Shown here piece by piece: positions 8,487 through 21,920 of a stretch of 64,000 nucleotides of DNA; within the stretch, counting starts at the first letter, position 1; each line of letters opens with the position of its first letter. The stretch comes from Lichenibacterium ramalinae (GTDB lineage Bacteria > Pseudomonadota > Alphaproteobacteria > Rhizobiales > Beijerinckiaceae). The DNA is taken from assembly GCF_004137085.1 (NCBI RefSeq), contig NZ_QYBC01000012.1:1-64000 (forward strand). The letters run 5' to 3'. The notes beneath the pieces were generated by a model. The model was not told the DNA's origin, made no database searches, and saw only the letters and a list, made by a program, of their open reading frames with translations. A program made the translations under genes and the position numbers.

Positions 8487-9683
8487 ATGGTCGCCCGCAC
8501 CGCCTTCGTCTCGATCTGCTCGAACAATTACCTGGCACAGGCCGAGGTGTTCTTCGCCTCGGCGCGCACCCACCACCCCGAGGCCACTCTGGTGCTGGGC
8601 CTCGCCGACCGGACCGACCCGGGGCTGCGCTACCCCGACGGCGTGGAGGTCCTCCCCGCCGAGGCCCTCGGCATCGCGGATTTCGACGGTTTCGCCTTCG
8701 GCTACGACGTCACGGAATTCAACACCGCCATCAAGCCCTTCCTGATGCTGCGGCTCCTCGAGCGCGGGCACCGGAACGTCGTCTATTTCGACCCCGACAT
8801 CGAGATCTTCCGGCGCCTCGACGACCTCCTGGACCTGCTGGCGGGGGGCGCCTCCTTCGTGGTGACGCCGCATTTCTGCGCGCCGCCCACCGAGGCCGCG
8901 CCGCGCCGCGAGCAGCACGTCATGCAGACGGGCGTCTACAACCTCGGCTTCCTCGCCGTCGCCCAGGCCGCCGAAACCGAGCCGGTCCTGCGCTGGTGGG
9001 CCCGCATGCTGCGCCACGGCTGCTTCAACGAGCAGGACCGGGGCCTCTTCGTCGACCAGAAATACATGGACCTGCTGCCCGGGCTGGCGGAACACGCCCA
9101 CGTGCTGCGGGACACGGGGTTCAACGTCGCCTATTGGAACCTCGACCGGCGCGCCGTGACGACGGCGCCCGAGGGCGGGTGGTGCGTCGACGGGCGGCCG
9201 CTCGGCTTCTTCCACTTCTCGGGCTTCGTGCCGGAGCGGCCCGGCGAGGTCTCGAAATACACGCCCGAACCCCGCGCCACGGGGGCGCTGGCGGACCTGC
9301 TGGGCGGCCACGCGGCGCGGCGGCGCGCGGCGGCGGCACGGCTCGGCTCGGCGGCGAGCCCCTACGCCTACGGGACGTTCCGCTCGGGCATCGCCATCCC
9401 CGACATGGTCCGCCACATGTTCCGCGACAAGCACCTCACCTGGTCGGGCGACCCTTTCGCCGGCTACGAGCGCTATAGCCGCCTGCCGCATCCCGCCTGC
9501 CGCACGGGGGCTTCGGGGGAGATCGTGACCAACCTCATGCACCACCGCCATTCCCGCGACCCGGCCCTGCGTTTCGCCTTCCACCTCGACAACCCCTTCG
9601 AGGTCACGGCCTATGCCCGCTTCTTCGCCCGGATGGCCGCGGCCGCGGGGATCGACGACAGCCTGTGGCGGGCCGCGGCGTGA
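8487..9683 (+). CDS. Glycosyltransferase (GT-A, GT8-like)
   Basis: The 398-residue protein begins with a GT-A type nucleotide-binding segment (VSICSNNYLAQAEVFFASA) and carries the acidic metal/nucleotide motif DPDIE at 102-106 in NVVYFDPDIEIFRRL, followed by MQTGVYNLGFLAV, NEQDRGLFVDQKYMD and GFNVAYWNLDRR. This arrangement is typical of GT8-like glycosyltransferases that use nucleotide sugars and divalent metal. Acceptor and sugar are unknown. Start at ATG 8487 is preferred; an in-frame ATG at 8427 exists. The stop overlaps the GTG of the following coiled-coil gene as GTGA, so the two products probably act together. Confidence 0.8.
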   Translation: MVARTAFVSICSNNYLAQAEVFFASARTHHPEATLVLGLADRTDPGLRYPDGVEVLPAEALGIADFDGFAFGYDVTEFNTAIKPFLMLRLLERGHRNVVYFDPDIEIFRRLDDLLDLLAGGASFVVTPHFCAPPTEAAPRREQHVMQTGVYNLGFLAVAQAAETEPVLRWWARMLRHGCFNEQDRGLFVDQKYMDLLPGLAEHAHVLRDTGFNVAYWNLDRRAVTTAPEGGWCVDGRPLGFFHFSGFVPERPGEVSKYTPEPRATGALADLLGGHAARRRAAAARLGSAASPYAYGTFRSGIAIPDMVRHMFRDKHLTWSGDPFAGYERYSRLPHPACRTGASGEIVTNLMHHRHSRDPALRFAFHLDNPFEVTAYARFFARMAAAAGIDDSLWRAAA

Positions 9684-9934
9684 CGGGCGCGGGGCCGGAA
9701 ACCGACGAGGCGGCGGCGCTGCGGGTGCGGCGGCTCGCGCTCGACAACGACGACCTGCGCGCCGAGAACGCCCGGCTCAAGGGCTCGATCGCCCAGAAGC
9801 AGGAGGAGATCCTGGCGCTGGGCGAGCGCCTCGGCCAGCTGCAGGCGCGGCTCGACACGGTGCACCGGGTGGCCGCGTGGGGGCGGCTGCGGCGCCTGAA
9901 CCCGCTGCGGTCCCTGCTGCGACGGATGGGGTGA
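9680..9934 (+). CDS. Small coiled-coil protein coupled to glycosyltransferase
   Basis: No family recognised. The 84-residue product is mostly one long heptad-patterned helix (about residues 12-63: ALRVRRLALDNDDLRAEN, then ARLKGSIAQKQEEILALG and RLGQLQARLDTV) followed by a basic C-terminus. Leu/Ile/Val recur at a and d positions, so it likely dimerises as a coiled coil. The GTG start overlaps the stop of the upstream glycosyltransferase. A second GTG five codons earlier (9665) is possible. A scaffolding or complex-forming role for the glycosyltransferase is an inference from coupling only. Confidence 0.6.
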   Translation: MTGAGPETDEAAALRVRRLALDNDDLRAENARLKGSIAQKQEEILALGERLGQLQARLDTVHRVAAWGRLRRLNPLRSLLRRMG

Positions 9935-9987
9935 CGGCGGGCCCGCCGCACCGGCGCTTGACACCCCCTCCCCCCGTCCCCCACCAC

Positions 9988-10033
9988 CCTCGGCGATCCC
10001 GCCGCCCGCCGCGGGCGGCGTCCCGTCCCGAGG
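9988..10033 (+). promoter_or_regulatory. Structured serC leader, candidate serC-motif RNA
   Basis: A 9-bp perfect hairpin, CGCCGCCCG (10000-10008) with CGGGCGGCG (10012-10020), is enclosed by a second pairing, CCTCGG (9988-9993) with CCGAGG (10028-10033). The latter contains the GAGG ribosome-binding sequence seven bases before the serC ATG, so the structure could hide the ribosome-binding site. Alphaproteobacteria are known to carry a conserved serC-motif RNA upstream of serC; I infer that this is an instance but cannot compare it with the covariance model. Confidence 0.5.
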
Positions 10034-10040
10034 ACATCCG

Positions 10041-11201
10041 ATGACCACCCCGATCCGCCGGCCGGCCAACCCCTGCTTCTCGTCCGGGCCCTGCGCCAAG
10101 CGCCCCGGCTGGTCGCTCGCGGCGTTGGGCGATGCCGCGCTCGGCCGCTCGCACCGCGCGCCCGTCGGCCGCGACAAGCTCGCCGAGGCCATCGCGCTCA
10201 CCCGGACCGTCCTGGAGATCCCCGCCGACTACCGCATCGGCATCGTGCCGGCCTCCGACACCGGCGCGGTCGAGATGGCGATGTGGAACCTGCTCGGCGC
10301 CCGGCCGGTCGACATGGTGGCCTGGGAAAGCTTCGGCGAGAGCTGGGTGACGGATGCCGTGAAGCAGCTCCGCCTGGAGGACGCCCGCGTCCTCACCGCC
10401 CCCTACGGCGACATCGTGGACTTCGCCGAGGTGGATTTCGACCGCGACGTCGTCTTCACCTGGAACGGCACCACGTCGGGGGTCCGGGTCGCGCCCGGCA
10501 CGGCGATCCCGGCGGACCGCGCCGGCCTGACGATCTGCGACGCCACCTCGGCCGCCTTCGCCCAGGCCCTCCCCTGGGACCGGCTCGACGTCGTCACCTT
10601 CTCCTGGCAGAAGGCGCTCGGCGGCGAAGCCGCCCACGGCATGCTGGTGCTGTCGCCCCGCGCCGTCGCGCGGCTCCTCGCCTACGCGCCGCCCCGGCCC
10701 CTTCCGAAGATCTTCCGGCTGGTGTCGGGCCGCAAGCTCATCGAGGGCATCTTCAAGGGCGACACCATCAACACGCCCTCCATGCTCTGCGTCGAGGACT
10801 ACCTCGACGCCCTGCGCTGGGGGCAGTCGGTCGGCGGCCTCGCCGGGCTGATCGGCCGGGCCGACCGCAACGCCGGCGCGCTCGACGCCTGGGTTCGCCG
10901 CACCCCCTGGGTCGCCAACCTCGCGGCCCGGCCCGAGATCCAGTCCAACACCTCCGTCTGCCTGCGCGTGGTGGACCCAGCCGTCGCGGCGCTGGCGCCC
11001 GACGCGCAGGCGGATTTCGCCAAGGCGCTGGCGACGCGGCTGGATCGCCAGGGCGTCGCCCACGACATCGCCTCCTACCGCGACGCGCCGGCGGGGCTGC
11101 GGGTGTGGTGCGGCGCCACGGTCGAGACCGCCGACATCGAAGCGCTGACGGAGTGGCTCGACTGGGCCTATGCGGCGGCGAAGGCGGAGCTGGAGGCATA
11201 G
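10041..11201 (+). CDS. serC: Phosphoserine aminotransferase
   Basis: SerC is a PLP enzyme converting 3-phosphohydroxypyruvate and glutamate to O-phosphoserine and 2-oxoglutarate in serine synthesis. The 386-residue product matches the alphaproteobacterial/archaeal-type subgroup: NPCFSSGPCAKRPGW at 10-24, SHRAPVGRDKL at 37-47, CDATSAAF (PLP-phosphate region) at 166-173, and the Schiff-base lysine Lys191 in TFSWQKALGGE. Length is normal. Its usual partner serA is not in the next position; an unrelated Uma2 gene follows convergently. Expression may be governed by the leader at 9988-10033. Confidence 0.93.
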   Translation: MTTPIRRPANPCFSSGPCAKRPGWSLAALGDAALGRSHRAPVGRDKLAEAIALTRTVLEIPADYRIGIVPASDTGAVEMAMWNLLGARPVDMVAWESFGESWVTDAVKQLRLEDARVLTAPYGDIVDFAEVDFDRDVVFTWNGTTSGVRVAPGTAIPADRAGLTICDATSAAFAQALPWDRLDVVTFSWQKALGGEAAHGMLVLSPRAVARLLAYAPPRPLPKIFRLVSGRKLIEGIFKGDTINTPSMLCVEDYLDALRWGQSVGGLAGLIGRADRNAGALDAWVRRTPWVANLAARPEIQSNTSVCLRVVDPAVAALAPDAQADFAKALATRLDRQGVAHDIASYRDAPAGLRVWCGATVETADIEALTEWLDWAYAAAKAELEA

Positions 11202-11212
11202 GGTCGCCTTGA

Positions 11213-11248
11213 GCGCGTGTCGTGCTGTCGCCGACACACGCCAGCTCT
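11213..11248 (-). repeat. Dispersed 36-bp palindromic repeat, copy A
   Basis: Read on the minus strand this 36-bp segment matches 16700-16735 at 35 of 36 positions. Its core is an imperfect inverted repeat, GCGTGTGTCG pairing with CGACACGCGC across a 9-base loop. It lies in the gap between the convergent serC and Uma2 genes, the typical position of REP-like intergenic elements. Confidence 0.7.
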
Positions 11249-11262
11249 GACGTGCGGGCCCG

Positions 11263-11829
11263 TCACAGGCTCTCGGCCGGAGGGGGCCCGAGCAGGTCTT
11301 CGACGCTCAGGTCCAGCCCCGGCGGGTCGAGGCGCAGCGGGCCGGAGGGGACGAGGCGTGTCCGGATGTCGTCGCCGTCGCGCGCGTGATGGATGACCAT
11401 GAGACGGTCGATGTCGACGATCAGGTAATGCCGGACGCTCGGCACGGCGAAATAACCCGCCAACTTGCCATGGCGGTCATAGAAGCCCGTGCTCGGCGAC
11501 AGCACCTCCACCACGATCACCGGCGCCGGCACGATCGTGTCGTTCCGCGGCAGCCGCGTCCCGCAATAGACGAGGGCGTCCGGCTCGTAGGCCGTCCGCG
11601 CGTCGATGCGGACTGTCATGCCGTCGCCCATGGCCTCGCCGGGCAGGCGTTTCCGCGCGATGGCATCTTCCAAGGCGCGCTGAGCCCTGATCTTGGCCCT
11701 GGCGTGGCCGGCGCGCTCCGGCGCCATCGCATGGACGTATCCGTCGACGAGTTCGTGCCGCCCCGGACGGCCCTCGGCCCAGGCCAGGAACTCGTCGACC
11801 GTCATCGGTTGGAGCGACGCTTCCGACAT
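11263..11829 (-). CDS. Uma2 family (DUF820) endonuclease-fold protein
   Basis: The 188-residue product is a Uma2/DUF820 protein with a restriction-endonuclease-like fold. Characteristic elements are TVDEFLAWAEG near the N-terminus, RHELVDGYVHAM (a Glu-containing strand), YEPDALVYCG, the PVIVVEVLSPST strand with the E-V-L-S-P-S motif, and YDRHGKLAGYFAVPSVRHYLIVD. The family is common in cyanobacteria and alphaproteobacteria; no defined nuclease activity or target is established. It is monocistronic, 89 bp downstream of the acnA 3' end on the same strand. Confidence 0.88.
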   Translation of the reverse strand: MSEASLQPMTVDEFLAWAEGRPGRHELVDGYVHAMAPERAGHARAKIRAQRALEDAIARKRLPGEAMGDGMTVRIDARTAYEPDALVYCGTRLPRNDTIVPAPVIVVEVLSPSTGFYDRHGKLAGYFAVPSVRHYLIVDIDRLMVIHHARDGDDIRTRLVPSGPLRLDPPGLDLSVEDLLGPPPAESL

Positions 11830-11870
11830 GGCGCCAGCCTACCACTGCCCCGGCGGTCCGCAACGGGACA

Positions 11871-11896
11871 GGGCCGCGCGGTGTCCCGCGCGGCCC
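11871..11896 (-). terminator. Hairpin after acnA, probable terminator
   Basis: GGGCCGCGCG (11871-11880) pairs perfectly with CGCGCGGCCC (11887-11896) across a 6-base loop, 22 bp beyond the acnA stop. There is no clear T-run on the minus-strand exit side, so it may act with Rho or as a 3'-end stabiliser. Confidence 0.45.
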
Positions 11897-11918
11897 TTTC
11901 CCCGTCGATGTCGTCGTG

Positions 11919-14612
<2,694 letters not shown>

Positions 14613-14712
14613 GGGGCATCCTTCGCGGCGCGGGGCGGATCTGGAACAGATCGAATATAGGAATTCCACCCGCCCTGGCTACGGGATAAGTGCGACGCAA
14701 CATGGTGCACCG

Positions 14713-15369
14713 ATGACGCTCCCGCCCTCGCCCTCGTCCCCGCTGAGCCTCGTCGTGCAGGACCTCGCGGCCGAGCGCGGCGGGCGGCCCGTGCTGGCGG
14801 GCGTCAGCTTCGCGGCGCGGGGCGGGGAAGCCCTCGGCGTGGTGGGGCGCAACGGCGCCGGCAAGTCGACGCTGCTGCGGGTGCTGGCGGGGCTGCTGCG
14901 CCCCGCCGCCGGCCGTGTGTCGCTGGAGCCGCCCGAGGCCGGCGACCCCGACACGCCCGTGGCGGAACGCGCCCATTACCTCGGCCATGCCGATGCCCTG
15001 AAGCCCGCGCTGACGCCGCGCCAGCACCTCGCCTTCGCGGCGGCGCTGCTCGGCCGCGGCCCGGCCGCGGGCGCCGCCGCGACGCCGGACGAGGCGCTGG
15101 AGCGCGTCGCCCTCGGCCATGCCGGGGACCTGCCCTGCGGCTACCTGTCGGCCGGGCAGCGGCGGCGCGTCGCCCTGGCGCGGCTCCTCGTCGCGGTGCG
15201 GCCGTTGTGGCTGCTCGACGAGCCCGCGACGGCGCTGGACGCCGCCTCTCAGGCGGTGCTGGCCGGCATGATGCGCCGTCACCTCGCGGGCGGCGGCATC
15301 GTGGTGGCGGCGACGCACGGCCCGCTCGGCCTCGACGGCTGGCGCGAGCTGCGCCTGGACCGGGGCTGA
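14713..15369 (+). CDS. ccmA: Heme exporter ATP-binding protein CcmA
   Basis: CcmA is the ATPase of the CcmAB(CD) complex that drives release of heme-loaded CcmE for cytochrome c maturation. The 218-residue ABC protein has Walker A GRNGAGKST (45-53), Q-loop region YLGHADALK, signature LSAGQRRRVALAR (145-157) and Walker B LWLLDEP (165-171), and THG after it. YLGHADALKPALT is typical of CcmA. The ATG at 14713 begins 100 bp from the divergent acnA start. The stop overlaps the ccmB start as TGATG. Confidence 0.93.
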   Translation: MTLPPSPSSPLSLVVQDLAAERGGRPVLAGVSFAARGGEALGVVGRNGAGKSTLLRVLAGLLRPAAGRVSLEPPEAGDPDTPVAERAHYLGHADALKPALTPRQHLAFAAALLGRGPAAGAAATPDEALERVALGHAGDLPCGYLSAGQRRRVALARLLVAVRPLWLLDEPATALDAASQAVLAGMMRRHLAGGGIVVAATHGPLGLDGWRELRLDRG

Positions 15370-16037
15370 TGCCGGCCCTCCTGGCGCTGTTCCGGCGCGA
15401 CCTCGCGCTCGCCCGCCGCATCGGCGGCGGCGGCACGACCGGCATCGTGTTCTTCCTCTGCCTCGTCACCGTCGTGCCCTTCGCGGTCGGGCCGGACCTC
15501 GCCTTGCTGGCGCGCATCGGCCCCGCCATCCTGTGGATCGCGGCCCTGCTGTCGACGCTGCTCGGGCTCGACCGGCTCTTCGGCGCCGACCACGAGGACG
15601 GCTCGCTCGACCAGCTGCGGCTCGCCGGGACGCCGCTCGAGCTCGTGGTGGCGGTGAAGTGCCTCGCGCATTGGTGCACCACCGGCCTGCCGCTGGTGAT
15701 CGTGTCGCCGCTCTTCGGGCTCATGCTGGCGCTCGACGGGCCCGCGCTCGGCGGCGTCGCGGCGACGCTGCTGGTCGGCACGCCGGCCCTGACCTGCCTC
15801 GGCGCCATCGGGGCGGCGCTGACCGTGTCGCTGCGGCGCGGCGGCCTGCTGCTGTCCGTGCTGGTGATGCCGCTGGCGATCCCGGTGCTGATCTTCGGCG
15901 TGTCGGCGGCCGACGCGGCGGGTGGCGGCACCGTGCCCTTCGCCACCCCGTTCCTGGTGCTGTGCGGCCTCACGCTGCTGGCGCTGGCCGGCACGCCCTT
16001 CGCGGCCGCGGCCGCGCTGCGGCTGACGGCCGAGTGA
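15369..16037 (+). CDS. ccmB: Heme exporter membrane protein CcmB
   Basis: CcmB is the membrane subunit partnering CcmA in System I cytochrome c biogenesis. The 222-residue product has about six membrane segments and the family landmarks ALFRRDLALARRIGGG at the start, LDRLFGADHEDGSLDQL (about 56-72) and the LVIVSPLFGLML span. The ATG shares a base with the ccmA stop (TGATG). In most alphaproteobacteria ccmC would follow at once; here a minus-strand hypothetical gene ends 21 bp away and ccmC is 12 kb to the left. Confidence 0.92.
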   Translation: MPALLALFRRDLALARRIGGGGTTGIVFFLCLVTVVPFAVGPDLALLARIGPAILWIAALLSTLLGLDRLFGADHEDGSLDQLRLAGTPLELVVAVKCLAHWCTTGLPLVIVSPLFGLMLALDGPALGGVAATLLVGTPALTCLGAIGAALTVSLRRGGLLLSVLVMPLAIPVLIFGVSAADAAGGGTVPFATPFLVLCGLTLLALAGTPFAAAAALRLTAE

Positions 16038-16058
16038 GCGGGCGCGCTTCGGCCCCAA

Positions 16059-16610
16059 TCACCTCGCCGGCGTCGTGGGCGGCATCGGCGCACTGCCGTG
16101 CAGGTACCAGAACAGCATCAGCAGCACCAACAGGGCGACGCTGAGGCCCACGATGGCGCGGGCGCTGAGCTGGAAGTTCGAGGGCCCGGGCGTCAGTCCG
16201 AGCCGCGACGCCGGTGCGCCGGGCGCGCGGCCCGTGCCGACCCGCGCGGGATCGGCCGCGCTGCCCGCCACCTGGGCACCCCGGCCGTCGAGCACGGCCT
16301 GGGCGAGGTGGCGGTAGGTGGCGAGGCGCCGTGGCGTGCTTTCGCCGAGCAGGTAGGAATGGACCTCGGGCGGCTCCGGCATGCGGCCCTGGAAGCGGCC
16401 ATAGGCCTGCAGCCAGTCGTATTTGTTCTGCTTGTAGATCGAATAGGCCACGAGCCCCACGATGTCGTCGTCGCCCTTCACGAGGCTGGTGAACACGACA
16501 TTGTGCTCGGCCGGGTCCACGATGGCGGGATCGGGCGACAGGTCGCCGGTCTCGCGCGGCCGCAACGGCGGCACCTGCTCACTCTCCACTCGCGACGGCA
16601 TCTGATCCAT
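16059..16610 (-). CDS. Hypothetical protein with C-terminal membrane anchor
   Basis: No named family recognised, but the central part looks conserved: EHNVVFTSLVKGDDDIVGLV (about 35-54) then SIYKQNKYDWLQAYGR, EVHSYLLGESTPRRLATYRH and AQAVLDGRG. A single hydrophobic span (about 152-171) lies near the C-terminus followed by a short Pro-rich tail, so it is probably tail-anchored with the N-terminal 145 residues in the cytoplasm. Start is ATG 16610. It converges on ccmB, at the other junction of the proposed inversion. Confidence 0.65.
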   Translation of the reverse strand: MDQMPSRVESEQVPPLRPRETGDLSPDPAIVDPAEHNVVFTSLVKGDDDIVGLVAYSIYKQNKYDWLQAYGRFQGRMPEPPEVHSYLLGESTPRRLATYRHLAQAVLDGRGAQVAGSAADPARVGTGRAPGAPASRLGLTPGPSNFQLSARAIVGLSVALLVLLMLFWYLHGSAPMPPTTPAR

Positions 16611-16699
16611 GGTCCCGCACCCTCCATCCGTGCTAGAGCCCGTCAGGCTGTCGTTGAAGCGGCGCTTCGACGTGGAGCCCGTGACCGCACGCCCATCGT

Positions 16700-16735
16700 A
16701 GAGCTGGCGTGTGTCGGCGACAGCATGACACGCGC
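16700..16735 (+). repeat. Dispersed 36-bp palindromic repeat, copy B
   Basis: Inverted relative to copy A at 11213-11248, with a single difference in 36 bases (C in A, T in B). That difference creates the ATG at 16725 that is the only in-frame ATG available for the rnhB N-terminus, so the annotated start lies inside a repeat. Confidence 0.7.
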
Positions 16736-17432
16736 AAGCCCAACCGCGAGACGCACCGGAGGGATCCGGCCGGGATGCCGGCGGATCCGGACGACGAGAG
16801 GGGACCGGGCACTGCCGCCGCACGATCACTGGGAACGCGGCCTGCGCGCCGGCGGCTTTGCCCGCGTGGCGGGCCTCGACGAGGCGGGGCGCGGCCCGCT
16901 CGCCGGGCCGGTCTCGGCGGCCGCCGTCATCCTCGACCCTGAGGACGTGCCCGACGGCATCGACGATTCCAAGGCGATGAGCCCTGCGGCGCGCGAGGCG
17001 GTCTGTGCCGCCGTCCTGGCCCGGGCCCTGGCGGTCGGCGTGGGCTTCGCCACGGCAGCCGAGATCGATGCCGTGAACATCCGCCAGGCCACCTTCGCGG
17101 CGATGCGCCGGGCCGTGCGGGCCCTGTCGCTGGCGCCCGACCACCTGCTGATCGATGGGCGCGACGTGCCGCCCGGCCTGCCCTGCCCGGCGCGGGCGCT
17201 GGTGAAGGGGGACAGCCTGTCGGTGTCGATCGCGGCGGCCTCGGTCGTCGCCAAGGTGGTGCGGGACCGCCTGATGGTCCGGCTCGACGCCAGCCACCCC
17301 GCCTACGGCTTCGGCATCCACAAGGGCTACCCCACGGCGGCCCACCGGGCCGCGCTGGTCGGGCTCGGCCCGACGCCCTTCCATCGCCTGAGCTTCGGCT
17401 CCCTCGCGCGCCGCGACGACGGCCAGAGCTGA
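16725..17432 (+). CDS. rnhB: Ribonuclease HII
   Basis: RNase HII nicks RNA in RNA:DNA hybrids, removing primers and misincorporated ribonucleotides. Motifs are intact: VAGLDEAGRGPLAGPV (catalytic Asp52-Glu53 in this numbering), DSKAMSPAARE, DAVNIRQATFAAMRRAV, LIDGRDVP (third acidic residue) and VKGDSLSVSIAAASVVAK, ending with GFGIHKGYPTAAH. The start is uncertain: ATG 16725 falls inside a dispersed repeat and gives about 30 basic residues before the conserved domain. A non-ATG start such as CTG near 16812 is possible. rnhB next to ccrM is a conserved alphaproteobacterial pairing. Confidence 0.92.
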   Translation: MTRASPTARRTGGIRPGCRRIRTTRGDRALPPHDHWERGLRAGGFARVAGLDEAGRGPLAGPVSAAAVILDPEDVPDGIDDSKAMSPAAREAVCAAVLARALAVGVGFATAAEIDAVNIRQATFAAMRRAVRALSLAPDHLLIDGRDVPPGLPCPARALVKGDSLSVSIAAASVVAKVVRDRLMVRLDASHPAYGFGIHKGYPTAAHRAALVGLGPTPFHRLSFGSLARRDDGQS

Positions 17433-17478
17433 CGACGGCCAGAGCCGACGACGGCCAGAGCCGACGACGACCAAGCCT
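17415..17478 (+). repeat. Four tandem copies of a 16-bp unit
   Basis: Units start at 17415, 17431, 17447 and 17463 with consensus GACGACGGCCAGAGCY. The first encodes the end of rnhB (Asp-Asp-Gly-Gln-Ser then the stop); copies two and three are nearly identical and the fourth is degenerate. Because 16 is not a multiple of three the stop is not repeated in frame. Confidence 0.85.
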
Positions 17479-17519
17479 GACGGCGTCGAGAACGTCACGA
17501 AACAGGACAGCTTCCGAAC

Positions 17520-18769
<1,250 letters not shown>

Positions 18770-18935
18770 GCGACGGCGGAATCGCGGCAGCTGCGCAGCG
18801 GTGGAGCCCGCTATCGTGGCGGCAGGCCGCCGTGTCCGGCGAGGTCTTCGAGGGCGGCATCATGGCGGGACGCGAGGGGGATCCGTCCGGCGATCGGTGC
18901 GAGGTCCTGCCTCGCTCCGACCGCCCGAAGGTCAA

Positions 18936-18956
18936 CGCGTTTCAAGCTAAAACGCG
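18936..18956. other. Hairpin between ccrM and SDR gene
   Basis: CGCGTTT (18936-18942) pairs perfectly with AAACGCG (18950-18956) over a 7-base loop. It sits in the 267-bp gap between the convergent ccrM and SDR genes, so a shared transcription-end role is reasonable. Nothing else was recognised in the gap. Confidence 0.35.
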
Positions 18957-19036
18957 CAACGGATCCTCGGACCGCGACCGGAACTCGCCATCCCCTCGCC
19001 TGAGGGCGGGACCGCGGCCGTGATCCGCGGCAGGAA

Positions 19037-19891
19037 CTACCGTTCGCCCGCGGGGTAATCCGTGTCGAGCGCGGTCTGCCGGCGCGATTCCACTTCGGCC
19101 AGCGTCTCCTTGAGCTTCTTCACCACGGCGTCGTGGCCCCATTCGCCGAGAACGAGGTGGAGCGGGGGGTTCGCCTCCGCCACCAGGGCGATCATGGCCT
19201 CGCCAGCCCGCACGGGATCTCCCGCCTGCGTGCCGCTGTTCTTCGACGTGGTCGCCATGCGGGACGCGACGGTCTCGGCATAGTCCGGAATGGTGCTGGC
19301 GGTCTGCGTCATGGACCGGCCGGCCCAATCGGTCCGGAACGGGCCCGGCTCCACCACCGTCACCTTGATGCCGAGCGGTGCCGCTTCCTTGGCGAGCGAA
19401 TCCGAGAAGCCCTCGACGGCGTGTTTCGACGCCGCGTAATAGCCCGACCCCGGGAAGCCGCAGAACCCCGCGACCGACGCGATGTTGATGACATGGCCGC
19501 TCTTCTGGCGCCGCATCACCGGCAGAACGGCGCGCGTCATGGCGAAGAGGCCGAAGACGTTGGCCTCGAACTGCGCCCGGATCTCCTCGGCGACCCCTTC
19601 CTCGATCGACGCCAGGTAGCCGTAGCCGGCATTGTTCACCAGCACGTCGATCCGCCCGAAGGCCTTCAGGGCCGCGGCGACGCCGGCCTCGATGTCGTCG
19701 TCGTCGATGACGTCCAGGGCCAGGGCCAGGGCCCGCCCGTCCCGCCCCTGCGCCAGGTCCTCGACCCGCGCCCTGTCGCGCGCCGTCACCACGGCGCGCC
19801 AGCCCCGGTCGAGCACCAGCCTGGCGAGTTCTCGCCCGAACCCCGTCGAACAGCCCGTGATGAACCAGACGGGCGATGCAGTGTCAGACAT
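19037..19891 (-). CDS. Short-chain dehydrogenase/reductase
   Basis: A 284-residue classical SDR. The NADP(H)-binding motif TGCSTGFG is at 12-19, NNAG at 86-89, and the catalytic set Ser139, Tyr152 and Lys156 lies in INIASVAGF and YYAASKHAVEGF. VEPGPFRTDWAG follows. The TGCSTGFGRELA variant and length resemble the oxidoreductases often annotated as SDR family with an extended C-terminus; substrate unknown. It is 39 bp downstream of an aldo/keto reductase on the same strand, with GAGGA before the ATG, so both are probably one operon. Confidence 0.88.
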   Translation of the reverse strand: MSDTASPVWFITGCSTGFGRELARLVLDRGWRAVVTARDRARVEDLAQGRDGRALALALDVIDDDDIEAGVAAALKAFGRIDVLVNNAGYGYLASIEEGVAEEIRAQFEANVFGLFAMTRAVLPVMRRQKSGHVINIASVAGFCGFPGSGYYAASKHAVEGFSDSLAKEAAPLGIKVTVVEPGPFRTDWAGRSMTQTASTIPDYAETVASRMATTSKNSGTQAGDPVRAGEAMIALVAEANPPLHLVLGEWGHDAVVKKLKETLAEVESRRQTALDTDYPAGER

Positions 19892-19930
19892 ATGCGATAT
19901 CCTCGATATATGCGAAATAACCTGGGTCGA

Positions 19931-21905
<1,975 letters not shown>

Positions 21906-21920
21906 CGCCGCGCCCGAGGC

